The notes: generated by a model from the sequence alone, not told the origin. A DNA stretch of 64,000 nucleotides from Camellia lanceoleosa (GCA_025200525.1 CM045762.1:90276717-90340716), one strand, 5' to 3'; counted from the first letter of the stretch, positions 47,715-59,910 are shown. Translations and numbers: made by a program.

Positions 47715-47976
47715 AAACCAATCCAGATTCGAAAAATTGGGTCTTGTTTTTTAAATCTCTGACCAAATTACGATCTGGGTATTCAATTTTACTACTTTTT
47801 CTCGATTGGGTTTTCAACAAAATTTGATTTTGATCTTGTTTCTTCTTTTGATTTGGTGACCCATCTCAAACAATCTCTCAATCCCCTGTTTTTTAGAACC
47901 ATCAGGGTGGTTTTTTTCATTTAAATTTCCAGAGAGCGGGCGGCTTTGTTTGTTGAATTTGGTGATTGTGTGTCAA

Positions 47977-49260
47977 ATGGCAGCACGAAGGAACAGTGTC
48001 AAATCAAAAAAAGCTATTGAAGAATCACAAAAACTGGCCCAGATGGAATGGGAGAGAGACCAACTGAAGAACCTCGAGAGCCATCAATGGAAGTCAGTTT
48101 TTGATCAAGCTTCCATGTCATCTAGGCCTCTCAAGAAGATCAGAAGTCCTGATCGCGAAAACCAGTCTCAACCCTCTGTTTCTTTACCTCAACAAAACCC
48201 ACCTTCTCTCTCTCTTCCCTCCCCTGTTCCTTACAGTTGTACCACAACCATTCCTTTCCCTCCTACCTCTTCAAGGCATGTTTTTCCTTTCGCCTTTGAT
48301 GGGTCTGAACAATCCATGGAAAATTTACACCAATTCACAACAAATCCCCAGACTCTGTTCCATCCACCAACACAAAGTCATCAAAATATGATTTCTTTTG
48401 CTCCACAACAACAGGGCATAGGCTTTCCACCGTACTTCGCCGGAGACTCGGCCTCATTGCAGCAACAAATGCTTCAGTATTGGAGTGATTCATTGAATTT
48501 GAGTCCAAGAGGGCAGATGATGATGATGAACAGGTTGGGACAGGACGGTGGGGGCTTGTTTAGGCCTCCCATTGCTGCAACAAGGCTCTACAGGGGAGTG
48601 AGGCAGAGACATTGGGGCAAATGGGTAGCCGAGATTCGTCTCCCTCGAAACAGGACTCGCCTCTGGCTAGGCACCTTCGACACTGCCGAGGAAGCCGCCT
48701 TAGCCTACGATCGCGAGGCCTTTAAGTTGAGGGGAGAGAATGCTCGGCTCAATTTCCCCGAACTCTTCCTCAATAAAGACGGTGCAGCATCGACAGCACC
48801 GCCTAGTTCTTCGTCCTCAGCATCTGAAAATTTGGTTCCTAAGAAGGGCTCCAAGAAGGCACAGAAAGCTAAAGAAGGCCTTAATTTGCAGGGTACACCT
48901 AAAAAAGAGAATCGTGATGATGATTCGGGATTGGGATCGACAGTGAGCGATGAAGTTCAGGGAGTAGGAGTGGGGATGAGTGCAGGGGAAGGGGGTTCAT
49001 CGGTGACATCTGAATTGGTTTGGGGTGAAATGGGAGAGGATTGGTTCAATTTGATACCAGCTGGTTGGGGTCCAGGTAGTCCAGTTTGGGATCATTTGGA
49101 CGCCTCCAATAATATGATATTGCCTTCAAATCTTCATTTTCCAAATGCAAATCATCACCAGGAAGTGAGTGACTATGATACCCAGCAAAGTAACATGGCA
49201 TCGGGATCATCTTCGTCCTTTTGTCCTATGAATCCCTTTTTCTGGAACGATCAGGACTGA
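47977..49260 (+). CDS. AP2/ERF transcription factor, DREB A-6 / RAP2.4-like
   Basis: Single exon, 427 aa, starting at ATG 47977 in good context (TCAAATGGC); the frame is open further upstream without an ATG. The AP2 DNA-binding domain spans residues about 204-261, with [35 protein letters not shown] and the end RLNFP. Valine and leucine at domain positions 14 and 19 are typical of group I (A-6) DREB-type factors, and [15 protein letters not shown] recalls the ERF061-like members. The N-terminus is basic with a helical [20 protein letters not shown] stretch. The middle is rich in Gln, Pro and Ser. The C-terminus is acidic with tryptophans ([13 protein letters not shown]), a likely activation region. 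It is expected to act in the nucleus, binding GCC or DRE-type sites in stress responses; the target genes are unknown. It looks intact. Confidence 0.95.
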   Translation: MAARRNSVKSKKAIEESQKLAQMEWERDQLKNLESHQWKSVFDQASMSSRPLKKIRSPDRENQSQPSVSLPQQNPPSLSLPSPVPYSCTTTIPFPPTSSRHVFPFAFDGSEQSMENLHQFTTNPQTLFHPPTQSHQNMISFAPQQQGIGFPPYFAGDSASLQQQMLQYWSDSLNLSPRGQMMMMNRLGQDGGGLFRPPIAATRLYRGVRQRHWGKWVAEIRLPRNRTRLWLGTFDTAEEAALAYDREAFKLRGENARLNFPELFLNKDGAASTAPPSSSSSASENLVPKKGSKKAQKAKEGLNLQGTPKKENRDDDSGLGSTVSDEVQGVGVGMSAGEGGSSVTSELVWGEMGEDWFNLIPAGWGPGSPVWDHLDASNNMILPSNLHFPNANHHQEVSDYDTQQSNMASGSSSSFCPMNPFFWNDQD

Positions 49261-49310
49261 ATCTTCACACACAAAACCTGCCTCTTTGTCTTTGCGCACA
49301 CACATATACA

Positions 49311-49346
<36 letters not shown>

Positions 49347-49960
49347 TGGAGAAAAGTTTTTAGACAATCTCCACAGATTTCTTCGCCGGGTTGCAAAATT
49401 TTTCGGAGAAACAGCCTGTGATTTCATCACTTCTCAATTTTTTCCTTTTTGGTTGATCCCCACCTTTCATTCCTCAGTTTCCCTCTCGTTGGTTGCAGAT
49501 TTTTTTGTGCGGAAGAAACAACCTGTGATTTTTCTATTGTTGCTTCTTTTGCCATACAACTATTCTTCAATCACACTCAGCCTTTTGACTTAAATTTCAA
49601 TCCCATCTGCTGCTTATATATAGGCTGCATATTTTAGGCCTTTTGACAGTGGCAGTTCATTACATGCATTAGAGGCCATGCTTCTTTGGTCTCTGTAGTA
49701 GTAATAGTAGTAGTAGTAGTGGTGGTGATGTTATCTTTAGGTAGTATCAAGTATGCTGTTACACTAGCTAATATGTTTTTAGTTGTGTTTGGCCGTTGAT
49801 GTTCAGCTTGGAAGGAGACAGTTTTGTGATCTCCTCCATTGTTTTCATCCACCGCGAGCTCTATTTTTTCAGCTTTGAGAATGGGAACAGAACAGTTTGT
49901 GGCTTTTGTACATTGTGAGATATATGTTGTCATATCAATGGAGTGTTTTATGTTTCATTT
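49261..49960 (+). other. 3' UTR and flank of the ERF gene
   Basis: Contains (CT)14 at 49315-49342 just after the stop, and a (GTA)n-like run at 49696-49730. The polyadenylation site is not certain; an A-rich ATCAATGGA near 49935 could serve as a signal. Confidence 0.4.
49315..49342. repeat. (CT)14 microsatellite in the ERF 3' UTR
   Basis: Uninterrupted CT repeat 55 bp after the stop codon, so it is probably transcribed. Confidence 0.9.
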
Positions 49961-50144
49961 TTTATCAACTATAAATGGTTTGAACCATTTTGCATAATTC
50001 TTGCTACTGGTGTTTGATGTTTATTTTATACCCACATTGCTTGTGAAGTATTTGTATTGAAAGTCAAAATGTGTTGCAATGTCAAATGTTATTAAAGATG
50101 AGGTGAAGTCTTATGTCAAACACCAAGTGGTTTGAAGTAAGATA

Positions 50145-50242
50145 GTGGAACTCAATTCAACAAGTGGTAACAGAATTGTATAATCATGGTTTAGTAGAAC
50201 TCAATTCAACAAGTGGTAACAGAATTATATAATTATGGTTTA
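50145..50242. repeat. 49-bp tandem duplication
   Basis: Copies at 50145-50193 and 50194-50242, starting GTGGAACTCAATTCAACAAG and GTAGAACTCAATTCAACAAG. A further, looser repeat (ATCATGAGGAAGGG, twice) follows to 50320. Confidence 0.85.
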
Positions 50243-50429
50243 AATTGCGGAATCACAATCATGAGGAAGGGAATTATATAATCATTGTTTAAATCGTGAG
50301 ATCGTAATCATGAGGAAGGGATTATTCATGTACACGCCCCTTTAAAGATAATGCCACATAATTTAAATGTCAAATGCCATAAAAGAAATATTTAGCCCTA
50401 ATTAATTTTAGGCAAGATGACTTTGTATG

Positions 50430-50770
50430 AAAATAGGCATATTAGTCATACTCTTAATCATTAATTATAAAAGGAGGGTATATATTATATGTAAGTTATG
50501 TCATTTGTAAATTTAATTATAACAAATAACATAACTCAATACTATGAGAATCGTAACTAAAAAAATACAAAAAAAGATAGAGTTATAACTAAACATTACA
50601 TGAGGTATAACTAAATAACTCTTGGTTCATAACCAAAATAATGTTATAACGAATATTAAAACGTGTCGTAACTAATATCACCATAGGTCATAACTAAACA
50701 CATAAGGATCGTAACAAATGGTGCATATGGCACACACTAATACCCAAAGATAAAATTATTGTGTAATCAA
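50430..50770. repeat. 'GTTATGAC' interspersed repeat, fourth site
   Basis: Repeats of cataactaaa, cgtaactaa and aggtataacta phrases from 50500 to 50720, same family as 33020. It ends near GCATATGGCACACAC, echoing the phrase at 33280. Non-coding. Confidence 0.5.
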
Positions 50771-51945
50771 AAAAATGTTTAGAATTTATATTCGGACGCG
50801 TGTGATTTATATCCATGATAAATTTGATTCATATTTTAAATTTTGAATATTTTTTATCTACAATTGCATTGTTGATTAAAATGAAATCCGTATACACATC
50901 TCTCTGGACTTGGTTTCTCAAATTATTGTTTCAAATCAGATACTTAAAAACAATTATCTTCTCAAAAGTTTTCATCATTTCCCTATATTCACAAGAATTT
51001 TCATTATTATTATTATTTTTTTTTGTCTAGATAGCATTATTCTTTCCATATTTTCTTTTGTTATGAGTGGAAAATATAAAGGTATGAAAATCTCCAAACA
51101 AGGCATGTTATACAGAACTTTCCACTTCCTAGGAAGATTTCTTATACTCTTTCCGTAGTGGAATTGTTTGATCACATCCAAACATGTAAAACTCCTGAAT
51201 GATAGAAAACTAAAGAAAGAGGAAATTGATCACATAATGGGCAATGCTTTTAGCCCTCAGTAAGTATTCTAATTAATTAGTCTTCTAAGATAAGTCATTA
51301 GTGGGCCCAATGGCCGACCAATTAGATCATCACCATGTCTAATTTGTGACGGCACGATACAGACAACGCTAGCTAATGAACAAAAATGATATGATTAAAA
51401 ATGGTTGTTAATAAAAAAACATGAAAAAATATCTAGGGGCTGTGGGTGGGGTTGCCATGGATTAGGATTGGGATTAGGAATAGGACGTCACTGACCTTTT
51501 TTTAAAAAAAAAAAAATGCTAAGCATCTAAATGTTTTATTAATATTTTTTTATTAAATAATAAAATATTTAAGATATTTAACATTACACTTTCTTTAATT
51601 TTAAACCCAACCTTGATTGTTACGGTTTGGCTAATTCCATTTCTTCTTCTATGAAGGGGGCATTTGATGTGGATTATAAAGGTGATTATAATTTATTTTA
51701 ATTTGAAAATTTATATCAGATTATTTAGTATAGTTTTTATTTATAATTTTTTTAGGTAAAAATAACTTAAATTAATTGAGAAAAGCTAATTATTTAAAAG
51801 ATGAGGAAAGAGTACTTTGATTTCTACTTTATGATTATCAAATTTTAACTTACAATAAGCTGCACCAAGTAGCACTATAGTACTCACTTTTTTCTCTCTA
51901 TTTTTTTTTCTTTTTGTTTTTTTAGGGAATTTGGGGCAAAATCAT
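50771..51945. other. AT-rich intergenic DNA
   Basis: No gene supported. The open frames at 50815-51158 are low-complexity and overlap each other. G-rich patch at 51440-51490. Confidence 0.45.
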
Positions 51946-52175
51946 GGCCTTTGTTTGGCATGTAAAATTAGGGTTAAAATAGTGACAAAAAGATAAAATA
52001 AGGTAAAAAAATAATAAAATAAAATAAAATATCACATTCAAATTATAATCATTTCATTTTTTCTCTCATAAAAGGCAAAAAAGCAAACAAACCATCCCAA
52101 ACAGGCTTTTTGGCCTAGGCTAAAATAACAAAAAAATTCAAAAAGTTAAAAACCAACCCACTTCCCAAACGAAAG
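51946..52175. mobile_element. Tourist-like MITE (230 bp) with CAT duplication
   Basis: Left GGCCTTTGTTTGGCATG, right CTTCCCAAACGAAAG, flanked by CAT (51943-51945 and 52176-52178). Family length is conserved. The CAT duplication departs from the usual TWA. Confidence 0.65.
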
Positions 52176-52464
52176 CATAATTATCGAGCATTTTAATATT
52201 ACTTACTAGGATTTTGTTTTTAGAATTTATTAGAAAATCCTCTTTCATATATTTCTATCCCAATCAGTCCATAAATATTTTTATATTTAAATAAGTCTTA
52301 TTATTTTAGACATTTTATATTTAAATAAGTCTTATTATTTTAAATAAGTCTTATTAAATAAATCTTAATTATCATATTTAAGGTATTTTATAGATAATTT
52401 TACCCTTACAAATATTTTTTGAATCCTTAACAATTTGGTGATGTGAATATTCACATTAAATAAA

Positions 52465-53103
52465 GGGTGAATTGCATTAATAGTCCCTATAGTTTGGGGC
52501 TTGTATCACTTTGATCCCTAACTTTTTAATTGTGACACATTTGACCCTGAATTTTGAATCTTGTTTCAAATAAGGACAATTGAAAATATTATTAGATTTT
52601 TCAAAGGTAAAATCGTTAATTTGATAAAATATAAACTAATTTGACAAAAATAAATGTCAAACAAATATTTTTGGATTTTTAAAAATTATTTCTATCCATT
52701 AAAAATAAAATTATGTAAAATTGATAAATCTTTTAAACATTTATTTATTTATTTTACCTAATTAATTTTTATTACGTGTTTGGATGATGATCACGTAAAA
52801 TTAATTTTAAAAAATTAATCATGTAATTTTTATTAATCGTTATCAATTTTACATAATTTTATCATTGGTGGATAAAAATAATTTTTAAAAAATTAAAAAT
52901 ATTTTTTTGACATTTATTTTTGTCAAATTAGTTTATATTTTATTAAATTGAAGATTTTGCCCTTGAAATTAAACAATAGTAACTTCAATTGTCTTTATTT
53001 GGAACAAGATTCAAAATTCAGGGTCAAATGTGCCACAATTGAAAAGTCAGAGACCAAAGTGACACAAGCCCCAAACTATAGGGACTATTTGTGTAATTTG
53101 ATC
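52465..53103. mobile_element. Mutator-like foldback MITE (639 bp), 9-bp duplication
   Basis: Perfect 9-bp target duplication TTAAATAAA at 52456-52464 and 53104-53112, the Mutator hallmark. Left end GGGTGAATTGCATTAATAG, right end CTATTTGTGTAATTTGATC. The inner match includes TCCCTATAGTTTGGGGCTTG against its complement, and continues for roughly 290 bp per arm, leaving a short loop around 52780. There is no transposase; the open frame at 52948-53190 runs through the right arm and is not a gene. Confidence 0.85.
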
Positions 53104-53112
53104 TTAAATAAA

Positions 53113-54953
53113 TTTGACAATGTAAATGTTTATGTTGACAGTGTGAATATTTACATCATGGAATATTCACATTGTCAATATGAACATTAATGTAAACTTC
53201 ACCCTATTATTATTAGGAGTATTTTGATAACCATGTCATCCATAGGACTTATTAGAGCATAAGAAAATAATTTGAAATAAGTGCAACATAAGTAGGTGAA
53301 GAAGGATGTAATACGGTTTTTATTTTTTATTTATTATTTATTTTAGTTTATTTTTTACCCTCAAATGACAGAATAAATTAATAAATATATTGACCTCCTC
53401 TAAAATTTATAAAAAAAAATATAATAAACTTTACAAATTTGACATAATTACATTAAGATCCCTTAAGGTTTAATTCACATAACACTTCACATCACTTCAA
53501 CTCTAGTCCACATCTCATATTTTTTTCATAAGAAGTAAAAAAAACATACTAATCTAACATTTTCCAAACAATCACTTAGTTCACTTTTCATTAGAAATTT
53601 GCTAGTGATATAAATGAAAAAATAATATCATATTTTTTACACTGGACTATATGTTTATATCTAGTTTATCTTTATACTTTTAAATCGTTTGTATTAGTTT
53701 TAATCTATTTAATTTTACTGAAATAGAAATTAATATAATTATATCAAAATTATATGCTTAATTATATTTTCTCTAAACGGCGAAGAAAATTAGTATAATT
53801 TATCTTAAATTAAAATGTCCATGACGAGGTTAACAAAGTGGACCTTGAACTATGAAAAAGTCCCACAGAGGCAAAACAAACCAAATACTTGAAAATTCCA
53901 AGCAAATATAAGGCTGGCAAAATATCAATGTAGGTGGGTAGAGCTCTACCACTTACAATGTGTAAAATTTACATTGAATATTTAAGCCAAAAAAAATTAT
54001 GGGTAAAATTTAGCAAGTTGGGGTTAGATGAATATTTGTTTAAAAATCGAAATGTAAACCAAGAAGAGTGATCCAAATGAACCTAGACGAACAGACAATT
54101 GTAGAGTAATGTTACAGTTATGAACTTTTTAGTTTAGCAGCTCATGTGTTTGCGTTGGAGATAAATATGAATGGTGAGATATATTACAATAATAATGTCT
54201 TGATACATAAAGATGATATAGTATAAAAAGATGATAAGTATAACATTAATAAAATATAAAATTGTGTAAATTACAAATGCACCTCTTGAGATTTGCTTAA
54301 AGTACAGATTGTCTCTTGTAGTTTAGAAAATTACAAATACTCCCTCGTTAAATTTTTTTATTTAACAGAATTAACTAAAAAAAAGAAATACATAATTGCT
54401 CTCTTATACAATAATAAAATTACCTAAATTATTAATTGAAACATATTTATAATATCATTAAAAACTGTTAATTGACTTAATGATTTATTAATAAAATGGC
54501 CGATTTCTTATGAAATTAGAAATTTCAGGGGGTGAAATATAATTTTTAAAATTACAGGGGGCGATTTGTATTTTAATAAAATCTCAAGAGATGTATTTGT
54601 AATTTACCCTATAAAATTCAACCAACCGGGTTACATGTTAGCCATGAGTCTTTATACTAAGAGGTTACGAATTCGATTCTTCCAACTATGCATAAGCATT
54701 TCTAGTTATATTTGTTTGAAATAATTCATGTGTGTTTTATTTTTTATTTTTTATTTTTTATTTTTTTAAAATTTTAGAATTTGTTATATATTTATGGTCG
54801 TGTTAGATTTTCTTATGAAATTAATTGAATATCATGTTCAACGTAATCCTTATTATAATATTTGTAATTTCTTCTATTGATTGATTGAAAAAACATAATC
54901 AAATTCCTAACATGCTAAATGCAAAGATTAGAAATGGAGAGTAATATTATAGA
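53113..54953. other. AT-rich intergenic DNA, possible SINE remnant
   Basis: No gene. Around 54618-54690 there is a tRNA-like B-box phrase (GGTTACGAATTCGATTC) preceded by GTTAGCCATGAG and followed by T-rich DNA (TTTTTATTTTTTATTTT near 54740). It may be a SINE fragment. TGTGAATATTTACATCATGG near 53140 forms a small palindrome with its neighbour. Confidence 0.4.
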
Positions 54954-55837
54954 GTAGTTGATTGGTGAATGGTTTTCAATAGATGAGTCCATCAGTACTG
55001 TCCACATCTTATTAGTTAGGCTTCTCTCTTGTCAGCCAGCCCAGCATTTACAATTTTGACCTTTAGAGGTTTGTAATGTAATGCTGTGTAGAGAAAACAA
55101 ATGTTTTAGGTAGCCTCCTTATTTGTTGGCCCTATTGCAATTAATCATCAAAGGTCTGTCTTTTAGGAAAATGTTATGATACACACCATTCAAAAGGTGT
55201 GTATCTGTTAGTTTTTTTGAATTTTGAAAGTTAGAAATGTAATTAGAGCGTACAAGTAAGAATCAATAAATCCTTACAGAAATAGTAAATGCCAACCAAT
55301 TAATCAGACAATTGTTTCGAAATTTTCTTAGTCTCAATGAGGCGGATTTTTACTAATGGCTTGTTTTTAGGAGAAAATTCAGAGGTATTAATGAAGTAGT
55401 TGATTGGTGAATGGTTTTCAATAGATGAGTCCATCAGTACTGTCCACATCTTATTAGTTAGGCTTCTCTTTTGTCAGCCAGCCCAGCTTTTAAAATTTTG
55501 ACCTTTAGAGGTTTGTTATGTAATGCTATACAGAGAAAACAAATGTTTTAGGTAGCCTCCTTATTTGTTGGCCTTATTCCAACTAATCATCAAAGGTCTG
55601 TCTTTTAGAAAAATGTTATGATACACACCATTCAAAAGGTGTGTATCTGTTAGTTTTTTTGGCTTTCGAAAGTTAGAAATGTAATTAGAGCGTACCAGTA
55701 AGAATCAATAAATCCTTACAGAAATAGTAAATGCCAACCAATTAATCAGACAATTGTTTCGAAATTCTCTTAGCCTCAATAAGGAGGACTTTTACTGGTG
55801 GCTTGTTTTTAGGAGAAAATTCAAAGGTATTAATGAA
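54954..55837. repeat. 442-bp tandem duplication
   Basis: Copies at 54954-55395 and 55396-55837, both starting GTAGTTGATTGGTGAATGG and ending near GAGGTATTAATGAA / AAGGTATTAATGAA. They are nearly identical with scattered differences. Each copy contains ATACACACCATTCAAAAGG followed by TGTGTATC, a short hairpin. No coding sequence. Confidence 0.9.
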
Positions 55838-56599
55838 AAGTAAAAGAAGAAGGGAGAGAACAGTGTTAGAATTTAAATTTCATTAAGTAAACAAATGTTT
55901 ACAATAGTACCTTCTCATTTCCACAGCTTCGAAAGGAAATATAACAACGAACAAGCTAGCTTAGAACTACTCCTAAGAATTTAAAATGTAGTGTAGTAAA
56001 GGAAAGAATTGGAAAGAAAAGCATAAAGTAAATAAATTTCTAGATCTGGTTCTCGATCCATCATTATCAGCTTTCCCCTCTATTTACAGGTCCTGATAGT
56101 AACCATCGAAGTGGCTGATAATTGTCGAAGTGGATGATAGCTGTCGAAGTAATCTCCATGATCGTGGCTCCAAGCATTTTGCCTCCACAAGCCATCTCTT
56201 GCAATTGGGCTTCCCTCATAAATTTGAATTTAAATCTTCAAGAACCATTTTAGCTACGTCACCTTGCTCCTTTTGTTTGTTCCAGTACTTCGCAGATCCA
56301 TAGCCATTGATATGATTTGCAACGTGTCCTCTGATGATTGGAGACATTTACTAATTCCTCAAGTTATCCCTGATGGACTACATGTCAAGCTGTCTTTGGT
56401 TGATACAAAATATATGGCCAAAATTACCCCCCGCACTAATATAACCAATACTTGGTAATATTAGTGGATAGATGCACTATTGCCCACGTTCTAGGATGTG
56501 CATGGCAATTAATTGTTCTCAAAGTATAACCATCTTCAAGCAACGTTTAAAATACTAAACTTCTCCCTATGCTTGAACTTTATTTCCACTATCTGTGCA
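55838..56599. other. Unassigned DNA upstream of broken frames
   Basis: Contains a repeated phrase near 56107-56148 (GAAGTGGCTGATAATTGTC, GAAGTGGATGATAGCTGTC). An open frame at 56264-56458 is not recognised. Confidence 0.35.
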
Positions 56600-57790
56600 A
56601 ACGAAGGGACTGATACATCCTTGATGGAATCAAACCTTTTCCTTCATTGATCAAGCATATGAAGAGGTTTTGGACAATGATAGCCAACCTCGAAAGAACT
56701 CTCATGCATTTATTAGCCATACCTATCCTACTCCATTTATACAAGTTATGGAGGCTTTTGCAGAATATACACCTTTAGAACAAAAAATTGCTCATATGGA
56801 TCTTGAAGGTTCTTCATCTGCCCCAAAGGTCTCTGCTTGGGATGAGACTGCCTCCTCTTCTACCAAAACTATTGGCTGGAATACTTAGCCAACACCAACC
56901 CAACCTCAGACAAGGGAATGAATTCACCATAGATTTGTTGAATTTGATGACCCTACTTTGGTTCTTCCTTCTTCTCTTAGCTTAGTGGTATACCCCTATG
57001 TACTATTTAATCACCTTCGCTGCCTCGAAGACAATTTGCTTTCGGCATGTATATCTCCACCTTGCTAACCAAAATAGTACGGAAGACTCCTCACCCAATC
57101 GAGGCTCTAGGACTGAGACCTTCGCACTTTGCCAAGAAAGCAAAACTCTGCTCTTCTGACTGGCTAGAGTGTGTAAATGAGCCCCAGTTTCCACCTTCCT
57201 TTAGAAAAGACCCAACTACTCCTCCCCTTCCTCATAATCCTAACTGGATTGAAGAATTGAAGCTCACCCTTTTCGAGCACTGGCATTTCGTCCCCTAGCA
57301 GCCCCCAACTCTTCTCATTGCCTACCAACAGCACAAAGCCCAAACCTTGCTTGCTGCCTTTTCCACCTATCCTTCGAAGTGCTTTGAGATAACGCCCCTC
57401 ACAAGAACCTTCTATGTACTTGTGATATAGTCTCTCGAAGCCACACTCTCAATTCAGTGGCCAGACAGAACTCTATATCTTCTTAGACCAACTCCCTCTT
57501 CTACTCAACTGGTACAAAAATGCCCTGGTTACCAGCAAATTATTGGAAGAGATCTCTGCCACTCGTATTCAAACCCAATACGAAGCAGAAATTGTCTTTA
57601 AGAATATGAAAACTTCAAAAACCATGATTCAACATATGGAGAGGATGCCAATATGGAAGGGAGGGATGTGATGGATTAGATGGAGAAGGCACTGAAGCAA
57701 ACAAAATTTAAGATGAAGGCCAACAGCTTTTTCACCAAATAAGAGCGCACCAGCTAAAGAGACCCCAATTAGATAGAATAGAGAAAAGGT
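56600..57790 (+). pseudogene. Broken coding region of unknown family
   Basis: Several overlapping plus-strand frames read as protein-like, mainly 56670-56888 (SYTPFIQVMEAF-like start, then KIAHMDLEGSSSAPKVSAWD) and 57047-57298 (PSHFAKKAKLCSSDWLECV), with stops and shifts between them. Codon composition is less AT-rich than the flanks. It lies just upstream of the plant-mobile-domain pseudogene and may be a C-terminal part of a related copy, but I recognise no domain in it. Confidence 0.4.
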
Positions 57791-58575
57791 TAGAAAAATA
57801 ACATGTATTCATTGAGTATTACTAGACTAAGTTCCACGACCTCGTGACCTTTTCCATTCTCTATTTTTATGAAACTGAGAATGTAACCAAATAGGCCCCT
57901 CAATGTAATTATCTATTTATTCAATAAAATATAGGTTTCTTGCTTCCAGTTACATGATTTGTATTCGTCAATATGCATATCTTTGTCCTCAAACTTGTTC
58001 ACATACTAGCAAATACCAGTTTCGAATTAACTTATCTCTTTCGAAACTTGGTTAAGGGTTTCGAAGCATAATTTCCTTCCTCAAAAGGTAGTAAAACATT
58101 CCTTTGAAGGAAATTTATTGGTAGAAAGTCCAAAAAAGTACCTTCAAGACCTTCAAAGTGTTAAATAGGTTCTAACTCCATACAGGTTAACATATAGGTT
58201 TCCACATTCTCGGAAATATTGGCTTCGAAACAACCTATCCATTTTGAAGCCAAGTCAGGCATTTCAAAGCGCAATTTCTTCCCTCAGAAAGTAACAAGAT
58301 GTTTTTTCTGAAGGAAGTTTTCTTAGTAGGAGGTCCAAAAATGTGCTTTCAAGACCTTTGAAATTTAAAATAAGGGTCCTAACCCCACACGGGTCAAATG
58401 AAAACCCAAATAGCTTGAACCTACTCGACCCAATTAGATTAAATGGGCAACTTAGACAAGAAGGTATAAAGCCCCAATTCTCATGCTCTTACCTACACAC
58501 TTGTCCATTTCTAACTCTTACTCTTATTCTTCACCGTTTCCCTTACTCATTCAATCCCTTATTTTACTCACATCA
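57791..58575. promoter_or_regulatory. Upstream region of the PMD pseudogene
   Basis: A repeated block lies near 58040-58110 and 58240-58330 (TTTCGAAGCATAATTTCCTTC, TTTCAAAGCGCAATTTCTTCC), spaced about 205 bp. A TATA-like TATAAA is at 58465-58470, about 110 bp before the ATG at 58576. Confidence 0.4.
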
Positions 58576-59910
58576 ATGGCTACTTCTTCCTCCACAAATC
58601 TACTAATCGTCGAACATCTCCGTTTCTCAATGGACTTAAGGAGATGCATCAATGAGAAAATAGCCAAATACAACGAACTAGAGGGTAATAGTGCAATCGA
58701 TGGGAGTTATTTCATCACTCGCCACCATGCAAAAGGAGAGTATATTCTTGGCCCTATTTTCACCGAAGCTCCTGTTGCATTTCCTCCTTTATACCCATGA
58801 TTGGAGGATCACTACCTTCTTTATAAAGGAAAATTCGACTGGGAGGTTGGAGGGCCACTCGACCTCATTGCTGCTAGCTTACATTAAAGACCGAATGGGA
58901 AGAATAATATGACAGAGTGGTTGGAGCCAGAGAGCAAGACCTACAGGACCTTTGTATTCTTGATGCCCTTCAACTCTCAAGGTTCATAATCCCTGAGGAG
59001 CCCTTCCTTATCTTAGCTGCTCTTTGTTTTTGGAATTCTGCCTTTAAATTTTTCCAATTCTGATGTGGTATGATGGCCCTTACTGTTCTTGACATATGCC
59101 ATCTTCTAATGCTTTCACCTATTGGTGACCTATTCGGTCCTGATTATCTAGACCTTAGGGTCTCTTTTCCTGTTCCTACTTCGAACCCGTCTTATGGTGA
59201 TTTCATTGGAACTGAGAACAAAAGGAAGGGTCCTGTGATCGATTGAGAATTCTTTTGCTTTATTCTTTATTGGCTTTGCAAATTTCTTTTTTGTACTTCA
59301 TCCCAAAAAATAATGCCCGAATTCATTCCTCTTGCCAAGGCTCTGGCTTCGAAGAAGAGGATAGCCTTAGCCCCTTATGTTCTAGGCCATATATACAGGG
59401 TTTGTTCCCAATTTTGCGAGTGACCTCTAGAACTAATTAAGGAGGCCCTATTTGGGTTCTCCAACTCTGGCTTTTTGCTTATTTTACTAACTTCCACTCT
59501 CGTTGCTTAAGATTTTTGGTGCAAGAGCCCACCACCTATGGAGAAAAGTATGCTAGAGTATCTCTATATCCTTCTAGTTTTGCCTATTATTTTTTCTACT
59601 TCCACTACCTACCAACCTCCATTCGCTATTCCTTCTTCTGCCCATTCGTGGCTACTGTGGGGCTAGCATAGTTGAGGGACTTCTTGGCTGATACTACCTA
59701 TTCCAGGCCTGTTCACAAGGAAATATGGGCCTTTATTTTAATTCTAAGAGAGCTCTTCATCGATACCCTAAAATCTTAAGGCTTACAAGTGCATTGTTGA
59801 GGCTTACTGTCCTGCCTAATTTGCAAGGCAATTTGGTTTTGAAATCAAAAGAGAGGTTTTCTAAATGGTTTCTTGGAAATGATTGTGAGGTTGTAAAAGT
59901 GGTTGAGTAG
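58576..59910 (+). pseudogene. Plant mobile domain (PMD) protein pseudogene
   Basis: ATG at 58576 (MATSSSTNLLIVEHL). After 58797 the frame stops. Further conserved pieces appear in shifted frames: LSPIGDLFGPDYLDLRVSF near 59110; PLAKALASKKRIALAPYVLG near 59330; GGPIWVLQLWLFAYF near 59440; EPTTYGEKYARVSLYPSSF near 59530. The ALAP..LGxIYR and GPxWxLQLW motifs are characteristic of the plant mobile domain (aminotransferase-like), found in MAIN/MAIL proteins and in transposon-encoded relatives. Multiple frameshifts and stops make it inactive. Whether it came from a transposon copy or a cellular gene cannot be told. Confidence 0.75.

Noticed and set aside
50815..51158. Overlapping hydrophobic frames
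   Set aside because: Low-complexity AT-rich translation in three frames at once, typical of chance frames.
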